Of a stretch of 64,000 bases of DNA, positions 9,151 to 20,771 are shown one piece after another. A program made the position numbers and the translations under genes. The notes under the pieces are model-generated. The model worked only from the letters and a program-made list of their open reading frames with translations. It did no database searches and was not told the DNA's origin. Source of the DNA: Methylovirgula sp. (lineage in GTDB: Bacteria > Pseudomonadota > Alphaproteobacteria > Rhizobiales > Beijerinckiaceae); contig NZ_JBBCGP010000001.1 of NCBI RefSeq assembly GCF_037200945.1, positions 2,788,501 to 2,852,500 of the forward strand, written 5' to 3'. Each line of letters starts with the position of its first letter. Position 1 is the stretch's first letter.

Positions 9151-10092
9151 CTAACTTTCAGCGCTGGCGAGCGCCGGTTCATTTTCTTTTTCCAGTACGT
9201 CTTTCACGCTTGCACGGATCAATTTTGACAGCGCCGCAATCGCGGCGCGGCGCGGGTGACTTGGCCGGAAGATAAGGCGCACGCGGCGACGCGCCTTGGT
9301 GCCGCTCAACCGTCGCGCGACAAGGTTGCCGGGCAGGGGCTCTTCCTGCCGCAGCGCGAGTGCCGGAAACAACGTCATGCCATAGCCGGCGGCCGCCATA
9401 TGCAGCAGCGTTTTCAGGCTCGTCGCGCGCATGTCGGCGATCGCGGCTTCGGCATCGCGCGGTGGTCCGCAAAGTTCGAGTGCCTGGTCGCGCAGACAAT
9501 GGCCATCGGTCAGAAGCAGCAAAGATTGCGGATCGATGTCGGCGATGCCGATCTTGTTTCGCGCGGCGAGCGGATTGTCCTGGTCGAGCACGAGCCAGAA
9601 ATCCTCGTCGAACAACGTCTCGGTCTGGAGAGCAGGGGTCTCAGGGTCGGAGGCGATGATCGCCGCATCGAGCTTGCCTGCCGAGACGAGTTCGATGAGC
9701 CGGACGGTCAAGTCTTCGACGAGCACGAGACGTAGCGCGCGCAGCCCCTGCTGCGCGGCCGGCAACGCGTAGGGCATGAGATAGGGCCCGAGCGTCGGGA
9801 TGACGCCTAGATGCAGCGGCCCGGCCAGCGGATCGCGTGCCGATGCCGCGACAGAGACGATGTCTTCCGCGGCGGCCAGAGCGCGCCGGGCATGATCGAG
9901 AATTTGGCCGCCCGGCGCGGTCGGGCGCACCGTATGGCCGACACGCTCGAAAATGGCGAGGCCGAGTTCTTCCTCGAGTTTGCGGATTTGTCCCGAGAGT
10001 GTTGGTTGACTGACGTTGCACGCCTCGGCGGCGCGGCCGAAATGGCCAAAGTCAGCAACGGCAACGATGTAGCGAAGATCACGCAGGTTCAT
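9151..10092 (-). CDS. oxyR: Hydrogen peroxide-responsive regulator OxyR (LysR family)
   Basis: This 313-residue LysR protein has an N-terminal helix-turn-helix (residues 16-40, RAAEACNVSQPTLSGQIRKLE) and an effector domain from about residue 90. The two redox cysteines of OxyR are present at Cys199 and Cys208 in TDGHCLRDQALELC, exactly the numbering of the E. coli protein. Oxidation to a disulfide by peroxide would activate it. It is transcribed divergently from katG, 141 bases away, which is the expected target and supports the name. Some alphaproteobacterial OxyR proteins also repress in the reduced state. Confidence 0.93.
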   Translation of the reverse strand: MNLRDLRYIVAVADFGHFGRAAEACNVSQPTLSGQIRKLEEELGLAIFERVGHTVRPTAPGGQILDHARRALAAAEDIVSVAASARDPLAGPLHLGVIPTLGPYLMPYALPAAQQGLRALRLVLVEDLTVRLIELVSAGKLDAAIIASDPETPALQTETLFDEDFWLVLDQDNPLAARNKIGIADIDPQSLLLLTDGHCLRDQALELCGPPRDAEAAIADMRATSLKTLLHMAAAGYGMTLFPALALRQEEPLPGNLVARRLSGTKARRRVRLIFRPSHPRRAAIAALSKLIRASVKDVLEKENEPALASAES

Positions 10093-10233
10093 GTGTCCCC
10101 ACGAAGTTTGAAGTTATTTTGACCGCCATTGGCACTGCCTATCAAATTAAATGGAATTATCGATTGGATCAATATCTTCCGAGCGCCTAGTTTCGCGCTA
10201 CGCCACAGTTATCGAACGAGGCCGGAGGGATAG
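10093..10233. promoter_or_regulatory. oxyR-katG intergenic control region
   Basis: This AT-rich gap separates the divergent oxyR and katG starts. It contains dyad-like elements between about 10139 and 10175, including ATTG-GAT-CAAT at 10163-10173 and a repeated AATT spacing, where OxyR could bind. katG is preceded by a GGAGG ribosome site ending five bases before the ATG. No exact match to the ATAG-N7-CTAT consensus is evident, so the site assignment is tentative. Confidence 0.4.
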
Positions 10234-12414
<2,181 letters not shown>

Positions 12415-12507
12415 TTTCGGTCGCCCGTAAGGGTAGCCAACGAGCCCCCACGCTGGACCGGACTTTGCCGAAGTCCACCGGCGTGAGCCGCCCGCCTATG
12501 GCGGCGC

Positions 12508-12546
12508 GCAGCCGCGGGTCGTCCCCCCGCGGCTGCTGCTTTTCTT
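12508..12546 (+). terminator. Rho-independent terminator of katG
   Basis: A perfect 11-base stem pairs 12508-12518 with 12526-12536 around a 7-base loop and is followed by a T-rich stretch (TGCTTTTCTT). It lies 93 bases after the katG stop. The rest of the 12415-12733 gap holds the rpsB promoter and leader. Confidence 0.85.
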
Positions 12547-12585
12547 GGGCAGACGGAAAACGGCAGCGGCTCTGGCGTTTGCTGC

Positions 12586-12614
12586 CTTGCCTTCCCACAT
12601 CGGGGACACTATAA
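12586..12614 (+). promoter_or_regulatory. Probable housekeeping promoter of rpsB-tsf
   Basis: CTTGCC at 12586-12591 is the -35 element typical of alphaproteobacterial housekeeping promoters. It is followed after 17 bases by CTATAA at 12609-12614. Transcription would begin near 12621, giving a leader of about 110 bases before rpsB. Confidence 0.6.
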
Positions 12615-12733
12615 GCACCCCCATTCCACACGCGGAATTCGCGGCCCTGCCTTAAGGTCCGCACCCGGTGGCTTCCGGCGGCAACGCCGGCCAGCCTGAC
12701 TTTCCGCGGCGGCTCAACCGGAGAAGAAGACCT

Positions 12734-13750
12734 ATGTCGTTGCCTGATTTTTCCATGCGTGGACTCCTTGAGTCCGGCGCTCATTTCGGCCACCAATCGC
12801 ATCGCTGGAACCCGAAAATGGCGCCCTATATTTATGGCGCCCGCAATAACATCCACATCATCGACCTCGCGCAGACGGTGCCGTTGCTGCATCAGGCGCT
12901 GAAGGCGGTGTCGGACACGGTAGCCCGCGGCGGCCGTGTGCTCTTCGTGGGCACCAAGCGCCAGGCGCAGGATGCCATCGCCGATGCAGCGAAGCGCTCG
13001 GCCCAATATTACATCAATTCGCGTTGGCTCGGCGGCATGCTGACCAATTGGAAGACGATCTCGGGTTCGATCCAGCGTCTGCGCAAGGTCACTGAGACGC
13101 TTGAGACGGGCGGGCAGGGCCTTACCAAGAAGGAGCGCCTGATGCTGTCGCGCGAGCGCGACAAGCTCGAAAAGGCGCTTGGCGGCATCAAGGATATGGG
13201 CGGCACGCCGGATCTGATCTTCGTCATCGACACGAACAAGGAGCAATTGGCGATCAAGGAAGCGGCGCGGCTTCATATTCCTGTCGCGGCTATTCTTGAT
13301 ACCAATTCCGATCCGGACGGGATCACCTTCCCGATTCCCGGTAACGACGACGCGGGGCGCGCCATCACCCTTTATTGCGATCTCGTCGCGCGCGCGGCTA
13401 TCGACGGCATTTCCCGCAGCCGCGGCGAGTCGGGTCTCGATATCGGCGCCGAAGTGACGCCGATCGCCGAGGATTTGCCGGAGCCCGTCGCGTCGGATGC
13501 CGATGTGAAGACCGAGCATTTCGAATTGCTCGCCGCCCCGCGCGGCGCGCCGGACGATCTGGCGAAACTCCATGGCGTCGGCCCGCAGGTGGTCAAGAAG
13601 CTCAATGACGCCGGCGTTTTCCATTATTGGCAGATTGCCGCGCTCACGCCGGACGAGACCAAGAAGCTCGATCAAGACCTGAAGCTAAGTGGCAAGATCG
13701 AGCGCGACGGTTGGATTGAGCAGGCGAAGAGCCTGACCGCTGCGGAATAA
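12734..13750 (+). CDS. rpsB: 30S ribosomal protein S2
   Basis: This 338-residue protein has the S2 core at residues 1-230 ([46 protein letters not shown]). It then carries an extra C-terminal domain of roughly 90 residues containing a helix-hairpin-helix-like segment ([16 protein letters not shown]). That extension is usual in Rhizobiales and absent in E. coli S2. The open frame extends further upstream, but ATG 12734, preceded by a GGAGAAG ribosome site, matches the family start. It is followed after 77 bases by tsf, the usual translation operon. Confidence 0.97.
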   Translation: MSLPDFSMRGLLESGAHFGHQSHRWNPKMAPYIYGARNNIHIIDLAQTVPLLHQALKAVSDTVARGGRVLFVGTKRQAQDAIADAAKRSAQYYINSRWLGGMLTNWKTISGSIQRLRKVTETLETGGQGLTKKERLMLSRERDKLEKALGGIKDMGGTPDLIFVIDTNKEQLAIKEAARLHIPVAAILDTNSDPDGITFPIPGNDDAGRAITLYCDLVARAAIDGISRSRGESGLDIGAEVTPIAEDLPEPVASDADVKTEHFELLAAPRGAPDDLAKLHGVGPQVVKKLNDAGVFHYWQIAALTPDETKKLDQDLKLSGKIERDGWIEQAKSLTAAE

Positions 13751-13827
13751 GAGACCCTTTCAACCAAGGCAGATGCGGTGTTCCGTGTCTGCTTCGCTCT
13801 TATCGAATTGATTGAAGGATGAAGCCA

Positions 13828-14757
13828 ATGGCGAATGTCACGGCGGCACTGGTGAAAGAGCTGCGCGAAAAGACTGGCGCCGGAATGATGGATTGCAAGA
13901 CGGCGCTTTCGGAATCGAATGCCGATCTTGAGGCTGCAGTCGATTGGCTGCGCAAGAAGGGTCTCTCGAAGGCCGCGAAGAAGTCCGGCCGCGTCGCGGC
14001 CGAGGGTCTGATCGCTCTTGCCGTCGATGGCAATAAGGGCGTTGCGGTCGAGGTCAATTCGGAGACCGATTTCGTTGCCCGCAACGAGGACTTCCAGAAG
14101 ATCGCGCGCAACATTGCCGAGGTCGCGCTTAAGAGCGGCCTGACCGATGTCGAGGCGTTGAAAGCGGCGGCCTATCCTGATGGCGGCAGCGTTGCCGAGG
14201 CAATCACCACTGGTGTCGCAACGATTGGCGAGCATATCAATTTGCGCCGTGCCGCCGCGGTCGAGGTCGGCCAGGGCGTCATCGGTTCCTACGTGCATAC
14301 GCCGGTTGCCGACCGTCTTGGCAAGATCGGCGTGCTCGTCGGTCTCGAATCCTCCGGCAAGACCGATGTTCTGGCGCCGCTCGCGCGCCTGATTGCTCTG
14401 CATGTCGCCGCGGCGAGCCCGCTCGCGGTTGATGCATCGGGCATCGATCCCGAAGTCGTCGCGCGCGAGAAAAAGGTGCTGGCCGAAAAGAATGCCGGCA
14501 AGCCTGCGCATGTGCTGGAGAAGATCGTCGAATCGGGCCTCAAGACCTATTACAAAGAGGTCACGCTGCTCGAACAGCCCTCGATCCATGCCGAGCATAG
14601 CAACAAGACCATTGGTCAGGTGCTGAAAGAGGCGGAGGGTGCGGCCGCTGCGCCAGTGATGCTGAAGGCCTTCGTGCGCTATGCGCTTGGCGAAGGCATC
14701 GAGAAGCAGGAATCGGACTTTGCTGCTGAAGTCGCCGCTGCTTCGGGCCAAGGGTAA
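13828..14757 (+). CDS. tsf: Elongation factor Ts
   Basis: This 309-residue guanine-nucleotide exchange factor for EF-Tu shows the signature [17 protein letters not shown] at the N-terminus and [13 protein letters not shown] near residue 80. Both are contact surfaces for EF-Tu. ATG 13828 is chosen because GAAGGA lies at the right distance. The ATG nine bases upstream overlaps that ribosome site. It follows rpsB. In most relatives pyrH comes next, but here two minus-strand genes intervene. Confidence 0.97.
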   Translation: MANVTAALVKELREKTGAGMMDCKTALSESNADLEAAVDWLRKKGLSKAAKKSGRVAAEGLIALAVDGNKGVAVEVNSETDFVARNEDFQKIARNIAEVALKSGLTDVEALKAAAYPDGGSVAEAITTGVATIGEHINLRRAAAVEVGQGVIGSYVHTPVADRLGKIGVLVGLESSGKTDVLAPLARLIALHVAAASPLAVDASGIDPEVVAREKKVLAEKNAGKPAHVLEKIVESGLKTYYKEVTLLEQPSIHAEHSNKTIGQVLKEAEGAAAAPVMLKAFVRYALGEGIEKQESDFAAEVAAASGQG

Positions 14758-14769
14758 GGCGTTCGCGCC

Positions 14770-15384
14770 TTACTTTTTCTTTGCAGGCCTTTTCTTCACA
14801 GGCTTGATCGTTTTCTTCGCGACCTTTCGCGGCGTTTTCGTCGGTGTTGCCGCCACAACCTTTTTAACGATCATCGCTTTTTTGCCGCGTCGGCGGCTCG
14901 CCAGAATCTCGGCGAGCGAGACCGGACGGTAATCAAAGACATCGATTCCGACATCATATTGACGCGGCAATTCTTTCAGCTTGCCATGCGAATGGCCGTG
15001 AATGTCGATGGCACCCTTGGCGCTGCGGTGCCATGTCCGGAATGGATAATGACAGAGCACCAGGAAGCGGTTGTCGATTACGAGTTCGGCGTAATGTGAG
15101 ATGCTCGCCCACGTCTTGCTGGCAGTCACCGCGGGCGAATCGTTATTGCCAATGATGAGATGTTTGCGGCCGTTCAGCGCTGCGAGCCACGATTCGACGG
15201 CTGTTGCGTCCATGGTCACCGCGAAATCGCCGAGATGATAGACGTCATCGTCGGGGCCGACCACGGCATTCCAGCGCGCAATCAGCGCGGCGTCATGCTC
15301 GCCGATCGACTTGAACGGGCGCTTGTCGACGCGAATGCGGCGGGCGTCGCCGAAATGTGTGTCGCTGGTGAAGAAGAAAGCCAT
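14770..15384 (-). CDS. Calcineurin-like metallophosphoesterase with basic tail
   Basis: This 204-residue protein has the metal ligands of the metallophosphoesterase fold: Asp8-x-His10 (SDTHFGD), Asp53 (YHLGDF), the GNND motif at 79-82, His112 (CHYPF) and GHSHG at 130-134. It would hydrolyse a phosphoester or phosphodiester bond in the cytoplasm; the substrate is unknown. After about residue 168 a Lys/Ala/Thr-rich tail begins (repeats such as KKAMIVKKVVAATPTKTPRK and KKTIKPVKK), which may bind nucleic acid. The start at 15384 fits the family better than the in-frame start six codons upstream. It is convergent with tsf and 12 bases from its stop. Confidence 0.88.
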   Translation of the reverse strand: MAFFFTSDTHFGDARRIRVDKRPFKSIGEHDAALIARWNAVVGPDDDVYHLGDFAVTMDATAVESWLAALNGRKHLIIGNNDSPAVTASKTWASISHYAELVIDNRFLVLCHYPFRTWHRSAKGAIDIHGHSHGKLKELPRQYDVGIDVFDYRPVSLAEILASRRRGKKAMIVKKVVAATPTKTPRKVAKKTIKPVKKRPAKKK

Positions 15385-15456
15385 CGCGTCCCGATATAGC
15401 AAACGAGCCGCCGCAGCGCGCGGCAGCTCGTCAATTTAACACGTCATCGGGCGTCT

Positions 15457-15487
15457 TAAAGAAAGACTGGTGGGTTGTCCGCCAGTC
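15457..15487 (-). terminator. Terminator downstream of the TonB-dependent receptor
   Basis: Read on the minus strand, GACTGG (15487-15482) pairs with CCAGTC (15470-15465), with further G-C pairs inside, followed by TTTCTTTA. It lies just after the receptor stop at 15509. Confidence 0.6.
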
Positions 15488-15508
15488 CTAAAGTCTAATA
15501 AGCGTGGC

Positions 15509-17947
15509 TTAGTATTTGGCCACGAGCGGTGGGGACGGTGGCGGCGCGTCGTTCAGCGTCATCTTCAGCCCGACCATCGCTTCGAACGGCGGCGCGACCG
15601 TGATCGCACGCGCGTCCGCGGAGCAGAACAGGCCAGCGTCGCAAACGCCGGGCGCTGCGCCGTTCACCTGATTCTGGGTCGAATCGGTCTCGTACAGCGA
15701 CCCGTAGGTCGCGCCGCGGAAGTTAAGCGCGTTGTTGATCAGACCGTAGATCTGGACGTCTTTGTTGACTTGGTACGATGTCCTCAGATCGAGCGTTGCG
15801 AAGCCGGGAATTTTCGGCAGCGCGTTGATCTCGTCGCCAAAATAATACTGGCTCGAGCGATAGACCACGTCGCCGCCGACCTTCCAGCCCGGCAGAACCT
15901 CGTAATCGATGCCGAACTTGAACTTATTGGTGGGGATGCCTGGGAGGTTGTCGCCCGATTCCACCTGAATATTGCCGTTACCATCGGCGAACGGATTGTT
16001 CGGCGAGGACAAGAGCACCGGCGTCAGGAACTTCGCCTGAATGTAGGAATAGTTGGCGTAAACGTCCCAGCGGGCCGTCGTATAGGTGGCGCCGACATCG
16101 ACACCCTCGCGCAGTGTATCGCCGGCATTGGTGTAGGAGCCAAAGCCCGTGACAAGGCTCGGAACGCTGTAGATGTCGTTCTGATTCTCGGTGTGGTAGC
16201 CGGCGATGCTCCAGTCAAGCCGACCAGGTGCCCATGACCAGTTGATCGCGTTGCTGCCCTTGAAGCCCGCTTCGACGGTGCGCGCGACGATCTGCTGCAA
16301 CGGCGGGTCGGCAACGAGGAAATTGTCGATCTGACAAGGATGATCCGGGCTGGAGCAGCCGAGTTCGAGCGGTGTCGGAGTGCGGTTGGCTTCCGAATAG
16401 CTCGCATAGACCGAAATATCCGGTGTGATCTTAAAGGTCGCGCCGACGACCGGGTTGATACGGTTGAAATTATGCGAGCCGGTCAGGTCCGGGTTTTCGC
16501 CGGACTCGTCGGTCAATGAGATAATCGCATCGTTGAACCGCGCCCCGGCATGGAGGCTCAATCTGTCGGTGATGTCGAAGTTATCGAGCACATAGATGCC
16601 GATATAGGTGTTCTGCGTTCTGACATCCGCGGGGGAAATGTCGTCGTCCGGCTCGTTGATGGATTCGTTCGTGAACGGAACGACGAAATTGGCAGGCAAT
16701 GTACCGAGCGTGCTGCTGCCAGTGAAATGCGTCCAGCCATTGTCGACGCTGACGCCGGCGGTGATCGTATTGTTATGACCGAAGATTTTGTCGGTGTCGG
16801 TGAGCTGCCCGGTTGCGCCAGTGCTCAGCGTGCGCGTCCAGTTGCTGTCGATCTCACCCAAGGGCTGGCCGTCAGGCGCGCCGGTCCCCGCGAGCGGATC
16901 GGCGAGATCGGGTACAAGGTCGCCATCGTTACAGACGTGATCGCCAGCCTCCCCGGAGGAGGCTGTGCAATGGTAGAAATCGCTGATGTTGCCGTCGTGA
17001 TGCGCCTGCGCGTAGCTACGGAAATAGGCGTTGCCGTTGAACGTCAGCGTCGGGGTGATATGCGTTTCATCCGACAGCGTGATCATCTCCGCCGTCGTGT
17101 TGGTTGTCTGCGGCGTCGTGAAGACGGCGGACCGATTTTCATTGGCGAGTTCGAGCGGCGTCGTGCCGGCAACGCCGAGCCCATCGGCCCCACCTGTCAT
17201 GCTCAAATGGAGTTCGCTGTTCCAGGCACGGTAGCCGATGTCGCCATAGGCGCGCTCGGCATCCGATTGGCCGAAATAGCGGAAGCCATTGGTGCGAACC
17301 CCATCGACATCGACGTAATAGGCCCAATCGCCCTTGTTGACACCGTATTGGGCCGAGCCCTGGGCGGTATAATCCATGCCGCCCTGGAGATCGACTTCCG
17401 TACCCTGCCAGGTGAAGCCGTTCTTCATTTTCATGACGACGGCGCCCGCAAGGGCGTTGAGACCGAAGACTGGATTGCCGGTGACGATGTCCGCCGTGCT
17501 GATCGCCGATGGCGGGATCAGATCCCAGTTGACGACATCGCCGTAGGATTCGTTGATACGGACCCCGTTCATATAGACGGCCAGACCCTCGGGCGTGCCC
17601 GGCACCGGCGTCGCGGTTTCACCGCGGAAATCGACCGATTCGGAGAGCGGGCTGCCGATCTCGTCAGTGACCGAAACGCCGGGCGTCCGGCGCGCCAACG
17701 CATCTTGCAGCGTCGTTTGATTCACCGTGCTGATTTCTTCGCTCGTAAGCGTCTGCGTTTCGCTCGGCACATCCAGCGCGCTCGTACCTGCCCCGAGGGG
17801 CGTCGTTGCAACGACATCGACCGTCGGAAGCTCGCCGCTCGCCGCCTGCTGTGCGGCGGCATACGGGGCATAGAAAACCGTGGAGGATAGGGCGATCCAA
17901 AACGCCGATAGACACGGAATGCGAGAACGCTTGGAAATTAGCAGCAT
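15509..17947 (-). CDS. TonB-dependent outer-membrane receptor
   Basis: This 812-residue protein begins with a signal peptide (about residues 1-33, ending APYAAAQ), then a TonB-box-like PTVDVVA. A plug domain follows (about 55-185: TLQDALARRTPGVSV, VYMNGVRINESYGDVVNWDLIP, VFGLNALAGAVVMKMKNG), and then a long 22-strand-type beta-barrel. It imports a scarce ligand across the outer membrane using TonB energy. No neighbouring permease or siderophore gene names the ligand. The protein ends in APPPSPPLVAKY rather than a classical C-terminal phenylalanine. Two extracellular-loop cysteine pairs (HCTASS...HVCND and LGCSS...HPCQI) are visible. It splits the usual tsf-pyrH neighbourhood and is closed by a terminator. 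Confidence 0.93.
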   Translation of the reverse strand: MLLISKRSRIPCLSAFWIALSSTVFYAPYAAAQQAASGELPTVDVVATTPLGAGTSALDVPSETQTLTSEEISTVNQTTLQDALARRTPGVSVTDEIGSPLSESVDFRGETATPVPGTPEGLAVYMNGVRINESYGDVVNWDLIPPSAISTADIVTGNPVFGLNALAGAVVMKMKNGFTWQGTEVDLQGGMDYTAQGSAQYGVNKGDWAYYVDVDGVRTNGFRYFGQSDAERAYGDIGYRAWNSELHLSMTGGADGLGVAGTTPLELANENRSAVFTTPQTTNTTAEMITLSDETHITPTLTFNGNAYFRSYAQAHHDGNISDFYHCTASSGEAGDHVCNDGDLVPDLADPLAGTGAPDGQPLGEIDSNWTRTLSTGATGQLTDTDKIFGHNNTITAGVSVDNGWTHFTGSSTLGTLPANFVVPFTNESINEPDDDISPADVRTQNTYIGIYVLDNFDITDRLSLHAGARFNDAIISLTDESGENPDLTGSHNFNRINPVVGATFKITPDISVYASYSEANRTPTPLELGCSSPDHPCQIDNFLVADPPLQQIVARTVEAGFKGSNAINWSWAPGRLDWSIAGYHTENQNDIYSVPSLVTGFGSYTNAGDTLREGVDVGATYTTARWDVYANYSYIQAKFLTPVLLSSPNNPFADGNGNIQVESGDNLPGIPTNKFKFGIDYEVLPGWKVGGDVVYRSSQYYFGDEINALPKIPGFATLDLRTSYQVNKDVQIYGLINNALNFRGATYGSLYETDSTQNQVNGAAPGVCDAGLFCSADARAITVAPPFEAMVGLKMTLNDAPPPSPPLVAKY

Positions 17948-18335
17948 CAGTCCCCCCGGATATGCTCAAAATTCGGTCGCCGGCTTTTGCCGATTTCGCC
18001 CGATTCGTCTTTCACTATATCTGTAACGATAGGACATGATCGGCAGCCTCTCTAGTGCAAGTTGGCAACAGAGACTTCCTAAAACTTTGGAATTGCACGA
18101 AAAAATCCAATCGATGCGGGAATTATTCTCAATATTGTCGGGATAAAAAAGCAAACAAAATTGGCAAAGCGGGAAGGGTTCCTTGGCCCGCCCGTCTGCC
18201 GTACGGTGCCCGCATATTCTTTGCGCATAACTTCCCGTCCATTTGGAAAGTGTGGTGGACTCCGCGGTTTTCGGCTTCGGGATGAAGCTGCATTACGTTA
18301 GAACGGCGCCGCGAAAACCAGCAGATGGACGATCC
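17948..18335. other. Intergenic region between divergent TonB receptor and pyrH
   Basis: These 388 bases hold no gene that I can support. The part near 18080-18165 is AT-rich, as expected for promoters. They must carry the receptor promoter on one strand and the pyrH promoter on the other. I see no clean -35/-10 pair and no Fur-box-like palindrome. An in-frame extension of pyrH upstream to 18243 does not match the family. Confidence 0.5.
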
Positions 18336-19058
18336 ATGAGCGACAGCAAATCGAAATGGCGGCGGATCGTCGTCAAACTCTCTGGTGAAGCCTTAATGGG
18401 GCAGGCGAGTCACGGCCTTGATGCCCGCACAGTTGAGGCGATCGCCGCCGATCTCGCAGGTGCGGCCCGGCTCGGTGTCGAAACCGCTGTCGTCGTCGGC
18501 GGTGGCAATTTCTTTCGCGGCATCGCCGGCGCAGAAACCGGTATCGAGCGCGCCCGCGCCGATTCGATCGGCATGTTGGCGACCGTCATGAACGCACTTG
18601 CGATGGAACATGCGATCGAAAAGCAGGGCCAGCCGGCGCGTGCGCTATCCGCTGTTGCCATGCCCTCGCTGTGCGAGCCCTATTCGCGCCAGGCCGCGCT
18701 GCATCATCTCGGTAAGGGCCGGGTTGTCGTGCTCGCGGGCGGCACGGGCAATCCGTTCTTCACGACCGACACCGGCGCGGCGCTGCGGGCAGCGGAGCTG
18801 TCGGCAGATGTGATTCTCAAGGCGACGCAGGTGGACGGGGTCTATTCCGCCGATCCGAAGCTCGATCCCAACGCGCAGCGCTATGAAACGCTGACGCATG
18901 ACGAGGCCATCGCCAAGAATCTCGCGATCATGGACACCGCCGCCTTTGCGCTGGCGCGGGAGACGAAAATCCCGATTTTGGTATTTTCTATCAAGGAGCC
19001 AGGGGCCATTTGCGCCGTTCTGAAGGGCGTTGGCCGCGCGACCCTCGTTACGCCTTAG
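18336..19058 (+). CDS. pyrH: UMP kinase
   Basis: This 240-residue hexameric kinase converts UMP to UDP with ATP in pyrimidine synthesis. It shows the amino-acid-kinase fold with KLSGEALMG at residues 14-22, the GGGNFFRG loop, VLAGGTGNPFFTTDTGAALRA and the ILKATQVDGVYSADPK uridylate kinase segment. The frame is open further upstream, but ATG 18336 gives the family start (MSDSKSKWRRIVVKLSGE). It is followed by frr after 186 bases, the usual order. Confidence 0.97.
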   Translation: MSDSKSKWRRIVVKLSGEALMGQASHGLDARTVEAIAADLAGAARLGVETAVVVGGGNFFRGIAGAETGIERARADSIGMLATVMNALAMEHAIEKQGQPARALSAVAMPSLCEPYSRQAALHHLGKGRVVVLAGGTGNPFFTTDTGAALRAAELSADVILKATQVDGVYSADPKLDPNAQRYETLTHDEAIAKNLAIMDTAAFALARETKIPILVFSIKEPGAICAVLKGVGRATLVTP

Positions 19059-19244
19059 CGGACTTGGACGTGGGCTTGGCGCGGCCCTTGAAATGGCATA
19101 GCAAAGCGAAAGATTCTGTGATCATATCCGCCGCCATCGCCAAATCTCGCCGGAAAGACACCGTATTAGAGGTGCTGGAGGTGAGGATGCGCCGGAATGC
19201 CGGCGCGCCGGCCGGCGGCGAAATTCCCTCAGGCAAGGTTCAAG

Positions 19245-19805
19245 ATGAGCGACGGGTTCGATCTTTCTGATTTGAAGCGGCGTATGCAAGGGTCGATCGC
19301 GTCGCTGAAGCATGAGCTCGGCGGCCTGCGGACGGGTCGCGCTTCGATAAGCTTGCTCGAGCCCATTCACGTCGATGTCTACGGTCAGTCGATGCCGATC
19401 AATCAGGTTGCGACAATCAGCGTGCCAGAATCGCGGATGTTGTCGGTCCAGGTCTGGGACAAGGGCGTCGTCGGCGCCGTCGAGCGCGCCATACGTGATT
19501 CGAATCTCGGTCTGTCACCGGTGACCGAAGGTCAGACGCTGCGGATTCGCATCCCGGAACTCAATGAGCAGCGCCGCAAGGAAATGGTGAAAGTCGCCCA
19601 CCGCTATGCGGAAGAGGCGCGGGTTGCGGTGCGCCATGTTCGCCGCGATGGCATTGACCATCTGAAGCGTCTCTTGAAGGACAAGCTGATCAGCGAAGAC
19701 GATGAAAAGCGTCACGCCACGGACGTGCAGAAAGTCACCGATCAGCATGTTGGCGAGATCGATGTCGCGCTTGCGACAAAAGAACAAGAAATCATGCAGA
19801 TTTAG
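19245..19805 (+). CDS. frr: Ribosome recycling factor
   Basis: This 186-residue factor splits post-termination ribosomes together with EF-G. It shows [14 protein letters not shown] near the N-terminus, the Ile/Val-rich [12 protein letters not shown] domain II segment and [20 protein letters not shown] 19245 follows an AAGG ribosome site. An earlier in-frame start at 19197 would add a basic extension not seen in the family. It lies between pyrH and uppS, the conserved order. Confidence 0.97.
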   Translation: MSDGFDLSDLKRRMQGSIASLKHELGGLRTGRASISLLEPIHVDVYGQSMPINQVATISVPESRMLSVQVWDKGVVGAVERAIRDSNLGLSPVTEGQTLRIRIPELNEQRRKEMVKVAHRYAEEARVAVRHVRRDGIDHLKRLLKDKLISEDDEKRHATDVQKVTDQHVGEIDVALATKEQEIMQI

Positions 19806-19937
19806 CGGCTGGTTTGGCGAGCGCTGCACGTTTGGACATAAAAAGGATTTCTACGCTTACGATCGGAAATGCAGTGCGGTTCTGAGACGAGCGCATATCG
19901 ATAAAACACAATGGATTGCAGCCAGGATGATGCGGAG

Positions 19938-20771
19938 ATGATCGGGGCGAAGACTGCGGCGCAAGTCAAGCCGGCCCAGGCGGCGACCCCGAAAGCGGCG
20001 TCTTCGCAAGTCAAAGCTCCGGATGTCGGAACGCGGCTTGGCCGCGTCCCCCGACATGTCGGCATCATCATGGATGGCAACGGCCGTTGGGCGTCGAGCC
20101 GCGGCCTGCCACGGCTTGAAGGACACAGGCGCGGTGTCGAGGCCTTGCGCGCGGCGGTGCGTGCGGCGATTGATTTCGGCCTCGATTACCTGACGGTCTA
20201 TAGCTTTTCGTCGGAGAACTGGCGCCGGCCCGTCGAAGAGATCAGCGATCTCATGGGGCTTTTGAAACTTTTCATCCGCAACGACCTTGCCGAACTCGGC
20301 CATGCGGGCGTGAAGATCAAGGTCATTGGAACCCGCGCCAACCTCAATCCGGATATCCTGGCCCTGCTGGCGGAAGCCGAGACTGCGACGGCAGCAAATA
20401 CAGGACTCAATCTTGTTATCGCGTTCAACTACGGCAGCCGCCAGGAAATCGCCGAAGCCGCGCGCCTCATCGCCGAGAAAGTTGCCGCCGGCACGCTCGA
20501 TTCCGCATCGATCAATGCGGAGGTCATCGCGCAACATCTCGATACCGCGGGAATTCCTGACCCCGACCTCATCATCCGCACCTCGGGCGAGCAGCGCCTG
20601 TCGAATTTCCTGATGTGGCAGGCGGCATATAGCGAATTCGTCTTTCTGCCGATCCATTGGCCGGACTTTGACCGTGCGGCCCTGGCGGCGGCGCTCGACG
20701 AGTTTGCCGCCCGCGAGCGCCGTTTCGGCGGCGTGACCTTATCACCGGCCAATGCTAAATCCGGCCGATGA
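19938..20771 (+). CDS. uppS: Undecaprenyl diphosphate synthase
   Basis: This cis-prenyltransferase makes the C55 lipid carrier for cell-wall synthesis. From ATG 19938 it is 277 residues, with catalytic Asp46 in [11 protein letters not shown], the HRRG motif, [11 protein letters not shown] and the C-terminal [21 protein letters not shown]. The first 35 or so residues form an Ala/Lys/Pro-rich extension before the catalytic core. An ATG at 19911 is in frame but lacks a ribosome site, whereas 19938 has an AGGAT element upstream. The 3' end overlaps cdsA by four bases (ATGA), so the two lipid genes are coupled. Confidence 0.96.
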   Translation: MIGAKTAAQVKPAQAATPKAASSQVKAPDVGTRLGRVPRHVGIIMDGNGRWASSRGLPRLEGHRRGVEALRAAVRAAIDFGLDYLTVYSFSSENWRRPVEEISDLMGLLKLFIRNDLAELGHAGVKIKVIGTRANLNPDILALLAEAETATAANTGLNLVIAFNYGSRQEIAEAARLIAEKVAAGTLDSASINAEVIAQHLDTAGIPDPDLIIRTSGEQRLSNFLMWQAAYSEFVFLPIHWPDFDRAALAAALDEFAARERRFGGVTLSPANAKSGR

